Positions 15,607 through 24,854 of a stretch of 64,000 nt of DNA are shown here, one piece after another; position 1 is the first letter of the stretch, and each line of letters opens with the position of its first letter. Origin of the DNA: Buttiauxella sp965119215 (GTDB lineage: Bacteria; Pseudomonadota; Gammaproteobacteria; Enterobacterales; Enterobacteriaceae); NCBI GenBank assembly GCA_965119215.1, contig CBCPKK010000029.1, positions 1 to 64,000 on the forward strand, written 5' to 3'. Below the pieces are notes generated by a model. It had not been told where the DNA came from and did not search any database. It saw nothing but the letters and a program-made list of their open reading frames with translations. The position numbers were made by a program, and so were the translations under genes.

Positions 15607-17013
15607 ATGGCAGGAAATAAACCCTTCAACAAACCGAAAGAACCCCGCGATCGTCAGATGGAAGGGCTGAAAATGCCGCCACATTCTCTGGAAGCGGAGC
15701 AGTCGGTATTGGGCGGTTTAATGCTGGACAACGAACGCTGGGACAACGTTTCCGAGCGCGTCGTCGCCAACGACTTTTTCAGCCGTCCGCACCGCTTAAT
15801 TTTCACCGAAATGCAGCGTTTGCTGGAAATGAGCAAGCCTATCGACCTGATCACGCTCTCGGAATCTCTTGAATTACAGGGGAATCTGGAAAGCGTAGGC
15901 GGGTTCGCCTATCTGGCAGAGTTATCTAAAAACACGCCAAGTGCGGCGAACATTAACGCTTATGCCGACATCGTGCGTGAACGTGCCGTGGTTCGTGAAA
16001 TGATTGCCGTGGCGAATGAAATCGCCGATGCCGGTTACGACCCGCAGGGGCGTACCAGCGAAGATTTGCTCGACCTCGCCGAATCGCGCGTTTTCCAGAT
16101 TGCTGAAAGCCGCTCTAACAAAGACGAAGGGCCGAAAAGCATCGACCAAATCCTTGAAGCCACCGTGTCGCGCATTGAAACGCTCTACCAGACGCCACAC
16201 GATGGTGTAACGGGCGTAGACACGGGCTACCAGGATTTGAACAAGAAAACCGCTGGCCTACAGAAATCGGATCTGATCATCGTGGCTGCGCGTCCGTCGA
16301 TGGGTAAAACCACCTTCGCCATGAACTTGTGCGAAAACGCAGCGATGACCCAGGATAAACCGGTACTTATTTTCAGCCTGGAAATGCCAGGTGAGCAGAT
16401 CATGATGCGTATGCTGGCGTCGTTTTCCCGCGTCGATCAAACCAAAATCCGTACCGGCCAGTTGGACGACGAAGACTGGGCGCGTATTTCGAGCACGATG
16501 GGTATGCTGCTTGAGAAGCGCAATATGTACATTGATGACTCCTCCGGCCTGACGCCAACTGAAGTTCGCTCCCGCGCACGTCGTATCTATCGTGAACATG
16601 GCGGTCTGAGCCTAATCATGATCGACTACCTCCAGTTGATGCGCGTACCGTCGCTTTCTGACAACCGAACGCTGGAAATCGCGGAGATCTCACGCTCGCT
16701 AAAAGCGCTGGCAAAAGAGCTACAAGTGCCCGTCGTGGCGCTCTCGCAGCTTAACCGTTCCCTGGAACAACGCGCCGATAAACGCCCGGTAAACTCCGAC
16801 TTGCGTGAATCCGGCTCCATCGAGCAGGATGCCGACTTAATCATGTTTATCTACCGTGATGAAGTTTATAACGACAACAGTGACGAGAAAGGCATCGCGC
16901 AAATCATCCTCGGTAAACAGCGTAACGGCCCAATCGGCACGGTGCGTTTGACGTTCAACGGTCAATGGTCGCGCTTCGATAACTATGCAGGCCCGCAATA
17001 CGACGAAGACTAA
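15607..17013 (+). CDS. dnaB: Replicative DNA helicase DnaB
   Basis: DnaB is the hexameric 5'-3' helicase of the replication fork. The 468-residue protein has the N-terminal primase-interaction domain (PHSLEAEQSVLGGLMLDNERW), a linker, and a RecA-fold domain with Walker A RPSMGKTTFAMN (about residues 230-241), Walker B LIMIDYLQLM and the C-terminal QRNGPIGTVRLTF. E. coli DnaB has 471. No intein is present. Confidence 0.98.
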   Translation: MAGNKPFNKPKEPRDRQMEGLKMPPHSLEAEQSVLGGLMLDNERWDNVSERVVANDFFSRPHRLIFTEMQRLLEMSKPIDLITLSESLELQGNLESVGGFAYLAELSKNTPSAANINAYADIVRERAVVREMIAVANEIADAGYDPQGRTSEDLLDLAESRVFQIAESRSNKDEGPKSIDQILEATVSRIETLYQTPHDGVTGVDTGYQDLNKKTAGLQKSDLIIVAARPSMGKTTFAMNLCENAAMTQDKPVLIFSLEMPGEQIMMRMLASFSRVDQTKIRTGQLDDEDWARISSTMGMLLEKRNMYIDDSSGLTPTEVRSRARRIYREHGGLSLIMIDYLQLMRVPSLSDNRTLEIAEISRSLKALAKELQVPVVALSQLNRSLEQRADKRPVNSDLRESGSIEQDADLIMFIYRDEVYNDNSDEKGIAQIILGKQRNGPIGTVRLTFNGQWSRFDNYAGPQYDED

Positions 17014-17019
17014 AATCCT

Positions 17020-17138
17020 CGTCATCCTTCAAGCCACACCGGCGTTGGCTGCACTCACTCACCCGAATCACTTACTTTAGTAAGCTCATCGGGATGAGCT
17101 CCCTGGCCGCCTTGTTGTGACTTGAATGATTTAGAGGA
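17020..17138. repeat. ERIC element, copy 2
   Basis: About 119 bp match ERIC copy 1, with core TCACTTACTTTAGTAAGCTC and ends CTTCAAG...CTTGAATGATTTAG. It lies between dnaB and alr. Confidence 0.85.
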
Positions 17139-17177
17139 TTTGCACTGTTTAATTTATATATTGAGCAAGGAATAAAC

Positions 17178-18257
17178 ATGCAAGCGGCAACCGTAAAAAT
17201 TAACCGCCGCGCTCTGCGACACAACCTGCAACGCCTGCGAGAACTGGCTCCGAACAGTCGTATGGTGGCGGTTGTGAAAGCAAACGCATATGGGCATGGT
17301 CTGCTGGAGACTGCCGAAACACTGACCGATGCCGATGCTTTCGGCGTTGCCCGTCTTGAAGAAGGCGTCCGGTTGCGTGAGGGGGGGATTACCCAACCGA
17401 TTCTGCTGCTGGAAGGTTTCTTTAACGCAAGCGACCTCCCGACAATCGCCGAACAGAATTTCCAGACTGCCGTCCACTGCATCGAACAGCTCGAAGCGCT
17501 GGAACAGGCCGAGTTAAGCCATCCGGTTACCGTGTGGATGAAGCTGGATACCGGAATGCACCGTTTGGGTATCTTGCCGCACGAAGCGGAAGCGTTTTAT
17601 CAGCGCCTTTCGCGCTGTAAAAATGTCAGCCAGCCGGTGAATATCGTCAGCCATTTTGCCCGTGCAGATGAACCCGAATCTGACGCCACGCCGCGCCAGC
17701 TCGATATTTTCAACTCCTTTACCGCAGGCAAACCGGGTCAGCGTTCCATTGGTGCCTCTGGCGGAATTTTACTGTGGTCAGAGTCGCACATGGATTGGGT
17801 TCGCCCTGGCATCATTCTTTACGGTGTTTCTCCGCTGGAGCAAAAACCGTGGGGTGTGGACTTCGGCTTCCAACCGGTGATGTCGCTAACCTCCAGCCTG
17901 ATTGCGGTTCGCAGCCACAAAGCCGGTGAAGCGGTGGGCTATGGCGGCACCTGGATTGCCGAGCGCGATACCCGCCTGGGCGTGGTCGCCATTGGTTATG
18001 GTGACGGTTATCCGCGCGCGGCACCTTCTGGCACGCCAGTGCTGGTTAATGGCCGGGAAGTGCCGATTGTCGGACGCGTTGCAATGGACATGATTTGTGT
18101 CGACCTTGGCCCGCAATCAGAAGAAAAAGTAGGTGATAGCGTGGTGATGTGGGGTGACAATCTTCCCGTTGAGCGAATCGCTGAAATAACAAAAGTGAGT
18201 GCTTACGAACTTATCACTCGCCTGACTTCAAGGGTCGCAATGGAGTATCTGGACTAG
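17178..18257 (+). CDS. alr: Alanine racemase Alr
   Basis: Alr interconverts L- and D-alanine with PLP, supplying D-Ala for peptidoglycan. The 359-residue protein has the PLP lysine Lys34 in VVKANAYGHG, the substrate-side segments LDTGMHRLG and IGYGDGYPR with the second catalytic Tyr, and GRVAMDMICVDLG. Length equals the E. coli enzyme. It begins about 40 bp after ERIC copy 2; the ATG follows GCAAGGAATAAAC. Confidence 0.97.
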   Translation: MQAATVKINRRALRHNLQRLRELAPNSRMVAVVKANAYGHGLLETAETLTDADAFGVARLEEGVRLREGGITQPILLLEGFFNASDLPTIAEQNFQTAVHCIEQLEALEQAELSHPVTVWMKLDTGMHRLGILPHEAEAFYQRLSRCKNVSQPVNIVSHFARADEPESDATPRQLDIFNSFTAGKPGQRSIGASGGILLWSESHMDWVRPGIILYGVSPLEQKPWGVDFGFQPVMSLTSSLIAVRSHKAGEAVGYGGTWIAERDTRLGVVAIGYGDGYPRAAPSGTPVLVNGREVPIVGRVAMDMICVDLGPQSEEKVGDSVVMWGDNLPVERIAEITKVSAYELITRLTSRVAMEYLD

Positions 18258-18266
18258 TTGCCCTTG

Positions 18267-18305
18267 CCTGGTTTACATTGGTTATCCGCAACACTGTAAA
18301 CCAGG
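18267..18305. promoter_or_regulatory. Long inverted repeat in the alr-tyrB gap
   Basis: CCTGGTTTACA (18267-18277) and TGTAAACCAGG (18295-18305) are perfect 11-bp arms around a 17-nt centre. The arms contain TyrR-box-like halves (TTTACA, TGTAAA), but in outward orientation, and the right arm overlaps the tyrB ribosome site. It could be a TyrR operator or an RNA hairpin limiting tyrB translation. Function is inferred. Confidence 0.45.
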
Positions 18306-18315
18306 AGAACCCACC

Positions 18316-19509
18316 GTGTTTCAAAAAGTTGACGCTTATGCTGGCGACCCAATCCTTTCCCTTATGGAGCGTTTCAAAGTCGATCCGCGTAGTGACAAGG
18401 TAAACCTCAGCATTGGCCTCTATTACAACGAAGATGGGGTAATCCCGCAGTTACAGGCCGTTGCACAGGCGGAAGAGCGCCTGAATAGCCAACCTCATGG
18501 CGCCTCGATTTATCTGCCGATGGAAGGCCTGAACAGCTACCGTAGCGCGATTGCGCCGCTGTTGTTTGGCGCAAATCATCCGGCACTGCTTGAAGGGCGT
18601 ATCGCCACCATTCAAACATTGGGTGGTTCCGGTGCTTTAAAAGTCGGTGCGGACTTCCTGAAAACCTGGTTTCCGAAATCTCAAGTGTGGGTCAGCGATC
18701 CGACCTGGGAAAACCACGTCGCTATCTTTGGCGGTGCCGGTTTTGACGTAAATACCTACCCGTGGTTTGACAGCGAAACCAACGGTGTGCGCTTCGAAGC
18801 ACTGCTGGAAACCCTGCAAACACTGCCAGCACAAAGCATTGTGCTGCTGCATCCTTGCTGCCACAACCCAACAGGTTCTGACCTGACTGATGCGCAATGG
18901 GATGCGGTTGTTGAAATTCTCAAAGCGCGTGAGCTGATCCCATTCCTCGATATTGCCTACCAGGGCTTTGGTGCAGGCATGGAAGAAGATGCATATGCGA
19001 TTCGTGCCATTGCCAGCGCCGGTCTGCCAGCGTTAGTCAGCAACTCTTTCTCTAAGATTTTCTCACTGTATGGCGAACGTGTCGGCGGGCTGTCGGTTGT
19101 TTGTGAAAATACCGACACTGCAAGTCGCGTACTGGGTCAGCTTAAAGCTACGGTTCGCCGTAACTACTCCAGCCCGCCAAACTTTGGCGCACAAGTTGTG
19201 GCTGCGGTGCTGAACGACGAACAGTTAAAAGCCAGCTGGCTGGCAGAAGTTGAAACTATGCGTCGCCGCATTCTCGATATGCGCCAGGCGTTGGTTTCCG
19301 TGCTGAAAGCCGAAATGCCAGAGCGGAACTTCGACTACCTGCTGCAACAACGCGGAATGTTCAGTTACACCGGCCTGAGTGCTGCACAGGTTGATCGTCT
19401 GCGTGATGAGTTTGGTGTGTACCTGATTGCCAGCGGCCGCATGTGCGTCGCCGGGCTTAACAGCAATAATGTTCAGCGCGTAGCGCAGGCTTTTGCTGCT
19501 GTAATGTAA
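18316..19509 (+). CDS. tyrB: Aromatic-amino-acid aminotransferase TyrB
   Basis: TyrB is the PLP transaminase for tyrosine, phenylalanine and leucine end steps. The 397-residue fold-type I protein has the PLP lysine in SNSFSKIFSLYGERVGG, HPCCHNPTGSDLT and FLDIAYQGFG; length equals E. coli TyrB. Its start reads MFQKVDAYAGDPILSLMERFK. It follows alr by 58 bp. The in-frame GTG at 18316 is the start (CCACCGTGTTTCAA); CAGGAG is the ribosome site. Confidence 0.96.
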   Translation: MFQKVDAYAGDPILSLMERFKVDPRSDKVNLSIGLYYNEDGVIPQLQAVAQAEERLNSQPHGASIYLPMEGLNSYRSAIAPLLFGANHPALLEGRIATIQTLGGSGALKVGADFLKTWFPKSQVWVSDPTWENHVAIFGGAGFDVNTYPWFDSETNGVRFEALLETLQTLPAQSIVLLHPCCHNPTGSDLTDAQWDAVVEILKARELIPFLDIAYQGFGAGMEEDAYAIRAIASAGLPALVSNSFSKIFSLYGERVGGLSVVCENTDTASRVLGQLKATVRRNYSSPPNFGAQVVAAVLNDEQLKASWLAEVETMRRRILDMRQALVSVLKAEMPERNFDYLLQQRGMFSYTGLSAAQVDRLRDEFGVYLIASGRMCVAGLNSNNVQRVAQAFAAVM

Positions 19510-19528
19510 GTGCTTACCAACTAAATTG

Positions 19529-19563
19529 AGGCGATGCTCGCATTTTGTGATCATCGCCTTTTT
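19529..19563 (+). terminator. Terminator after tyrB
   Basis: AGGCGATG / CATCGCCT stem with a 15-nt loop is followed by TTTTT. Confidence 0.75.
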
Positions 19564-19681
19564 ATATGATAAAACTCGAAAAAACCCTTTCTCTACGCCT
19601 CTCACCTCGGTATGGTCGAACTGATTTTTGACCATCTGTTCTGCTTTACCACCCTCACTAATCATAATTAAAGGGAAAATG

Positions 19682-20395
19682 ATGCGTAAGCTAACACTGG
19701 CATTAAGTGCCGCTTGTTTGTTATTGGGATTGAATCAGTCTGCCCTTGCTAAGGAATCTGTACCCGCACCACTGAACCCTGGCGTAACCGTTGCGCAGTT
19801 GGCACAACAGGTGCCGGTTCACTGGGTTTCTGTCGCACAAATTGAAAATAGCCTGCTGGGCCGCGCGCCGATGGCTGTTGGTTTCGATATCGACGACACC
19901 GTTCTTTTCTCAAGCCCTGGCTTTTATCGCGGGCAAAAAGAGTATTCACCAGGAAAACAGGACTACCTGAAAAATCCGGACTTCTGGGAAAAAATGAACA
20001 ACGGTTGGGATGAGTTCAGCATGCCGAAAGAGGTGGCGAAGAATCTGATTGCCATGCACCTCAAACGCGGCGACAGCATCTATTTTGTGACGGGCCGCAG
20101 CCAAACCAAAACAGAAACCGTGACCCAAACGCTACAGAAAGACTTCCTGATCCCACAAGCGAATGTTAACCCGGTTATTTTTGCAGGCGATCATCCGGGT
20201 CAAAACACCAAAACGCAGTGGCTGAAAGATAAGAAAATCAAAGTGTTCTACGGCGATTCAGACGGTGATATTACCGCGGCGCAAGATGTAGGCGCGCGAG
20301 GCATCCGTCTGCTGCGAGCTTCAAACTCCAGTTATCAGCCATTACCAAAAGCAGGCGCGTTTGGTGAAGAAGTCATTGTTAACTCGGAATATTAA
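19682..20395 (+). CDS. aphA: Class B acid phosphatase AphA
   Basis: AphA is a periplasmic HAD-type phosphatase/phosphotransferase acting on nucleotides and other phosphomonoesters. The 237-residue protein (E. coli length) has the signal peptide MRKLTLALSAACLLLGLNQSALA, the nucleophile motif FDIDDTVLFSS, TGRSQTKTE and YGDSDGDITAA. Of two adjacent ATGs, 19682 is chosen for better spacing to AAAGGG and the conserved N-terminus. Confidence 0.96.
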   Translation: MRKLTLALSAACLLLGLNQSALAKESVPAPLNPGVTVAQLAQQVPVHWVSVAQIENSLLGRAPMAVGFDIDDTVLFSSPGFYRGQKEYSPGKQDYLKNPDFWEKMNNGWDEFSMPKEVAKNLIAMHLKRGDSIYFVTGRSQTKTETVTQTLQKDFLIPQANVNPVIFAGDHPGQNTKTQWLKDKKIKVFYGDSDGDITAAQDVGARGIRLLRASNSSYQPLPKAGAFGEEVIVNSEY

Positions 20396-20401
20396 TTTAC
20401 C

Positions 20402-20517
20402 CGTCATACTTCAAGCTGCAGGGGTGTTGGCTGCACTCCTTCACCCTAGTCACTTACTAAAGTAAGCTCCTGGGGATTCACTCCCTTGCCGCCTACCTGC
20501 AACTCGAATTATTTAGT
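20402..20517. repeat. ERIC element, copy 3
   Basis: About 116 bp, with the stretch AAGTAAGCTCCTGGGGATTC closest of the three to the classical ERIC consensus. It lies between aphA and its probable terminator. Confidence 0.88.
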
Positions 20518-20539
20518 GTAAATATGCATCTCAACAAAG

Positions 20540-20566
20540 CGGTAACAAAAATGTTGCCGTTTTTTT
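20540..20566 (+). terminator. Rho-independent terminator downstream of aphA
   Basis: CGGTAACA / TGTTGCCG (one G-T pair) with a 4-nt A loop is followed by seven T residues. The ERIC element therefore lies inside the aphA transcript. Confidence 0.75.
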
Positions 20567-20684
20567 CATCAAAAATACCTTGTTGGATTTTACCTTTTGG
20601 CGAGTAGCTCGCACACTTAGGGGTGGCTGCCTCTTAAACTGGTCAGCACATCGTATTCATGGGAGTCCTTCAAGGGGAATAAAA

Positions 20685-21038
20685 ATGACCAATTCGGAGC
20701 TATTGCAGTACTGCATGAACAAACCCGGAGCGGAACAAACGGTTCATAGCGACTGGAAGGCCACACAAATCAAAGTAGCGGATGTGATGTATGCAATGGT
20801 GCATGACGTGGAACAGCGGCCCGCGGTATCGCTGAAGGGAAGCCCCGATCTGGCTGATTTACTTCGTGAACAGCATAAGGACGTTTTCCCGAGCGCACAT
20901 CTTAATAAGGCGCACTGGAGCACGTTGTACCTGGATGGGTCTTTGCCGGATTCGCAAATTTACTATCTGGTGGATGCGTCTTATCAGCAGGCGTTATCAC
21001 TGCTGCCCCAACAAACAAGGCAGCAGCTTTCTGACTGA
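20685..21038 (+). CDS. yjbR: MmcQ/YjbR family protein
   Basis: The 117-residue cytosolic protein of the MmcQ/YjbR family has a CyaY-like fold and a presumed DNA-binding role. It reads MTNSELLQYCMNKPGAEQTV and contains HWSTLYLDGSLPDSQIYYLVDASYQ, typical of the family. The ATG follows CAAGGGGAATAAAA; the longer frame from 20580 is rejected. It converges on uvrA, the two stop codons being directly adjacent with no spacer. Confidence 0.93.
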   Translation: MTNSELLQYCMNKPGAEQTVHSDWKATQIKVADVMYAMVHDVEQRPAVSLKGSPDLADLLREQHKDVFPSAHLNKAHWSTLYLDGSLPDSQIYYLVDASYQQALSLLPQQTRQQLSD

Positions 21039-23867
21039 CTATTTCTGCAGCAAAGGCTTGAGGAAACGAGCGGTATGTGACGCTTCGCACTCGGCGACCG
21101 TTTCTGGCGTACCGGAAACGAGAATTTCGCCGCCGCCGCTACCGCCTTCCGGGCCGAGGTCGACAATCCAGTCAGCGGTTTTAATCACATCCAGATTGTG
21201 TTCGATAACCACGATGGTATTGCCCTGGTCACGCAGCTGATGCAGCACTTCCAGCAATTGCTGGATATCCGCAAAGTGCAGGCCGGTTGTTGGCTCATCG
21301 AGGATATACAACGTTTGGCCCGTCCCACGCTTAGAAAGCTCACGCGCCAGTTTCACACGCTGTGCTTCACCACCGGATAACGTCGTTGCTGACTGCCCAA
21401 GGCGGATGTAAGACAAACCCACGTCGATTAACGTTTGCAGCTTACGCGCCAGCGCAGGTACGGCATCAAAGAACTCGCGAGCGTCTTCAATGGTCATATC
21501 CAGCACTTCGTGGATGCTCTTGCCCTTGTACTTAATTTCCAGCGTTTCGCGGTTATAGCGTTTGCCTTTGCACTGATCGCACGGCACGTAAATATCCGGC
21601 AGGAAGTGCATTTCGACTTTGATTACGCCGTCACCCTGGCAGGCTTCGCAGCGCCCACCGCGTACGTTAAAGCTGAAACGGCCTGGCGTATAACCACGCG
21701 CGCGCGATTCCGGCACACCCGCAAACAGCTCACGCACTGGCGTAAACACGCCGGTATAAGTGGCTGGGTTTGAACGCGGCGTACGGCCAATCGGGCTTTG
21801 GTCGATATCAATAACTTTGTCGAAATGCTCCAGACCCTGAACGTCGCGGTATGGCGCAGGCTCTGCAATCGTTGCGCCGTTAAGCTGGCGTTGGGCGATT
21901 GGGAACAAAGTATCGTTTATCAGCGTCGATTTCCCTGAACCTGAAACCCCTGTCACACAGGTGAACAAGCCAACAGGCAGCGTCAACGTCACGTCTTTCA
22001 GGTTATTACCCTTTGCGCCAACCAGCTTCAACACTTTCTCTGGATCGGCAGGTACACGGTTTTTGGGTATTGAAATTTCACGCTTACCGCTGAGGAACTG
22101 CCCGGTGAGCGATTCCGGCGCATCTAAAATATCCTGCAAGCTGCCTTCGGCAACGACCTGGCCGCCGTGAACACCGGCACCAGGGCCGATATCAATAATA
22201 TGGTCTGCGGCACGGATCGCATCTTCGTCGTGTTCCACCACAATCACGGTGTTACCAAGATCGCGCAGGTGAACCAGGGTTTCCAGCAGGCGTTCGTTAT
22301 CGCGCTGATGCAGACCGATAGACGGCTCATCCAGCACGTACATCACGCCCACAAGCCCCGCACCAATCTGGCTTGCCAGACGAATACGCTGTGCTTCGCC
22401 ACCGGAGAGGGTTTCTGCGGAACGTGAAAGCGACAGGTAATTCAGGCCGACGTTAACGAGGAACCGCAGGCGATCGCCGATTTCTTTCAACACTTTTTCA
22501 GCGATTTGCGCGCGCTGGCCGCTGAGCTTCATGTTCTGGAAAAATTCCATCGCATGGCCGATGCTCATGTCTGAGATGGTCGGCAACGGTGTGTTTTCGA
22601 CGAACACATGGCGCGCTTCGCGGCGCAGACGAGTGCCTTCACAGCTTGCGCAGGAGCGGCTGCTGATAAATTTCGCCAGCTCTTCGCGTACTGCGGAAGA
22701 CTCCGTCTCTTTATAGCGACGTTCCATATTGTGCAGAACGCCTTCGAACGGATGGCGGCGCACTGAGGTATCACCACGATCGTTTATATATTTGAATTCA
22801 ATGCTTTCTTTGCCTGAACCATTAAGCACTACGTTTTTCACGCTGGCGCTCAGTTCGTTCCACGGCGTTTCGATATCAAATTTATAATGCTCGGCAAGCG
22901 AGCGCATCATTGTGAAGTAATAGAAGTTACGGCGATCCCAGCCACGAATCGCGCCGCCAGCGAGCGATAGCTCACCGTTTTGCACCACACGGTCTGGATC
23001 GAAATATTGCTGCACGCCAAGCCCGTCACAGGTTGGGCAGGCACCGGCTGGGTTGTTGAACGAGAACAAGCGCGGTTCCAGTTCGCGCATACTGTACCCA
23101 CAAATCGGGCAGGCGAAGTTGGCCGAGAACAGCAGTTCTTCCGCTTTTTCATCGTCCATATCCGCGACAACGGCAGAGCCGCCGGATAAATCCAGCGCAG
23201 TTTCAAAGGATTCAGCCAGACGTTGGGCGATATCTTCACGCACTTTGAAACGGTCAACCACCACTTCAATGGTGTGTTTCTTTTGCAGCTCAAGTTTTGG
23301 CGGATCGGACAGATCGCAGACTTCGCCGTCGATCCTTGCACGGATATAACCCTGGCTTGCCAGGTTTTCCAGCGTTTTGCTGTGCTCGCCTTTTCTGTCT
23401 TTAATGATAGGAGCGAGCAGCATCAGGCGCTTGCCTTCTGGCTGCGCTAAAACGTTATCGACCATCTGGCTGACAGTTTGTGCCGCCAACGTCACATCGT
23501 GATCAGGGCAGCGTGGCTCACCAACACGGGCATACAGCAGACGCAAATAGTCGTGAATTTCAGTGATGGTGCCGACGGTTGAACGCGGGTTATGCGATGT
23601 GGATTTTTGCTCGATAGAAATCGCAGGCGACAGGCCTTCAATGTGGTCGACATCCGGCTTTTCCATCAACGACAGGAACTGACGCGCATAGGCGGAGAGG
23701 GACTCAACGTAACGACGCTGCCCCTCGGCGTATAAGGTGTCGAAAGCCAGTGAGGATTTGCCAGAACCCGAAAGCCCAGTCACGACAATCAGCTTGTCGC
23801 GTGGAATCACGAGGTTAATATTTTTGAGATTGTGGGTGCGGGCGCCCCGAACTTCGATCTTATCCAT
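21039..23867 (-). CDS. uvrA: Excinuclease ABC subunit UvrA
   Basis: UvrA is the damage-recognition ATPase of nucleotide excision repair. The 942-residue protein has two ABC modules with Walker A GLSGSGKSSLAFD and GVSGSGKSTLIND, two LSGGEAQR signatures, and zinc-binding clusters CPICGYS...CPTCDG and CEACQGDG...CDQCKG. E. coli UvrA has 940. It is divergent from ssb across a LexA box, so SOS control is expected. Confidence 0.98.
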   Translation of the reverse strand: MDKIEVRGARTHNLKNINLVIPRDKLIVVTGLSGSGKSSLAFDTLYAEGQRRYVESLSAYARQFLSLMEKPDVDHIEGLSPAISIEQKSTSHNPRSTVGTITEIHDYLRLLYARVGEPRCPDHDVTLAAQTVSQMVDNVLAQPEGKRLMLLAPIIKDRKGEHSKTLENLASQGYIRARIDGEVCDLSDPPKLELQKKHTIEVVVDRFKVREDIAQRLAESFETALDLSGGSAVVADMDDEKAEELLFSANFACPICGYSMRELEPRLFSFNNPAGACPTCDGLGVQQYFDPDRVVQNGELSLAGGAIRGWDRRNFYYFTMMRSLAEHYKFDIETPWNELSASVKNVVLNGSGKESIEFKYINDRGDTSVRRHPFEGVLHNMERRYKETESSAVREELAKFISSRSCASCEGTRLRREARHVFVENTPLPTISDMSIGHAMEFFQNMKLSGQRAQIAEKVLKEIGDRLRFLVNVGLNYLSLSRSAETLSGGEAQRIRLASQIGAGLVGVMYVLDEPSIGLHQRDNERLLETLVHLRDLGNTVIVVEHDEDAIRAADHIIDIGPGAGVHGGQVVAEGSLQDILDAPESLTGQFLSGKREISIPKNRVPADPEKVLKLVGAKGNNLKDVTLTLPVGLFTCVTGVSGSGKSTLINDTLFPIAQRQLNGATIAEPAPYRDVQGLEHFDKVIDIDQSPIGRTPRSNPATYTGVFTPVRELFAGVPESRARGYTPGRFSFNVRGGRCEACQGDGVIKVEMHFLPDIYVPCDQCKGKRYNRETLEIKYKGKSIHEVLDMTIEDAREFFDAVPALARKLQTLIDVGLSYIRLGQSATTLSGGEAQRVKLARELSKRGTGQTLYILDEPTTGLHFADIQQLLEVLHQLRDQGNTIVVIEHNLDVIKTADWIVDLGPEGGSGGGEILVSGTPETVAECEASHTARFLKPLLQK

Positions 23868-23953
23868 TCACCTTTCCCGGTTTAAACGCTTTTTGCCAGG
23901 CTGCACTGGAGGCCGCCGACGGTCACGAACGGCTAATTATGACACAATAAAAC

Positions 23954-23969
23954 CTGAATGAATATCCAG
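23954..23969. promoter_or_regulatory. LexA box between uvrA and ssb
   Basis: CTGAATGAATATCCAG fits CTG-N10-CAG and lies 87 bp upstream of uvrA and 127 bp upstream of ssb, the known position of the shared SOS operator in E. coli. Confidence 0.9.
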
Positions 23970-24095
23970 TGTTTTATTGCAACAATGTATACGCTGCCAA
24001 CATTCTGGAATGCATTGCGCAGCTATAAACATTAGGGGTGGCGTGGTAGAATCGAGGGTTTACACTATTCATAAAACGTTTCAGGAGACACGATC

Positions 24096-24644
24096 ATGGC
24101 CAGCAGAGGCGTAAACAAGGTGATTCTCGTCGGGAATCTGGGTAATGACCCGGAAGTGCGCTACATGCCAAATGGTGGCGCAGTTGCCAACATTACACTG
24201 GCCACGTCAGAGTCCTGGCGCGACAAGCAAACCGGCGAAACTAAAGAAAAAACTGAATGGCACCGTGTTGTGCTGTTCGGCAAACTGGCGGAAGTTGCGG
24301 GCGAATACCTGCGTAAAGGCTCCCAGGTTTATATCGAAGGCGCATTGCAAACTCGTAAATGGACTGACCAGGCTGGTGTTGAAAAGTACACTACCGAAGT
24401 CGTGGTTAACGTAGGCGGCACCATGCAGATGCTGGGTGGCCGTGCAGGTGGTGCAGGCGCACCAGCGGGCGGCGGCAACGCAGGCCAGCAGCAGGGCAGT
24501 TGGGGTCAACCTCAGCAGCCACAGGGCGGCAACCAGTTCAGCGGCGGTGGCGCAGCACCACAACAGGCGCGTCCTCAGCAGAGCGCTCCGGCTCCGTCTA
24601 ACAACGAGCCACCGATGGACTTTGACGACGATATTCCTTTCTGA
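24096..24644 (+). CDS. ssb: Single-stranded DNA-binding protein SSB
   Basis: SSB is the tetrameric single-strand DNA-binding protein of replication, recombination and repair. The 182-residue protein has an N-terminal OB fold (MASRGVNKVILVGNLGNDPEVRY, ESWRDKQTGE, TEWHRVVLFGKLAEVA), a Gly/Gln/Pro-rich linker from about residue 112, and the acidic interaction tip MDFDDDIPF. E. coli SSB has 178. The ATG follows CAGGAGACACGATC. Confidence 0.98.
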   Translation: MASRGVNKVILVGNLGNDPEVRYMPNGGAVANITLATSESWRDKQTGETKEKTEWHRVVLFGKLAEVAGEYLRKGSQVYIEGALQTRKWTDQAGVEKYTTEVVVNVGGTMQMLGGRAGGAGAPAGGGNAGQQQGSWGQPQQPQGGNQFSGGGAAPQQARPQQSAPAPSNNEPPMDFDDDIPF

Positions 24645-24682
24645 TATCGACTCAGATATCCGAAGCATGGAATTATCTCAAG

Positions 24683-24704
24683 CCCCGCATTTGCGGGGTT
24701 TTTT
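24683..24704 (+). terminator. Rho-independent terminator of ssb
   Basis: CCCCGC / GCGGGG stem with a 4-nt loop is followed by TTTTTT. Confidence 0.9.
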
Positions 24705-24854
24705 GTTTTATAAAACAAATAAAAATACAAAAACATTCTGATTAATAACATGAATGTATTTCATCTCGTCATAAGAAATCCTGCTTGCATAAAAACGTTA
24801 TCCAGATAAGTTAATTTGTGCAAACACACACTTATAACTCCACCGGAGAACAGC

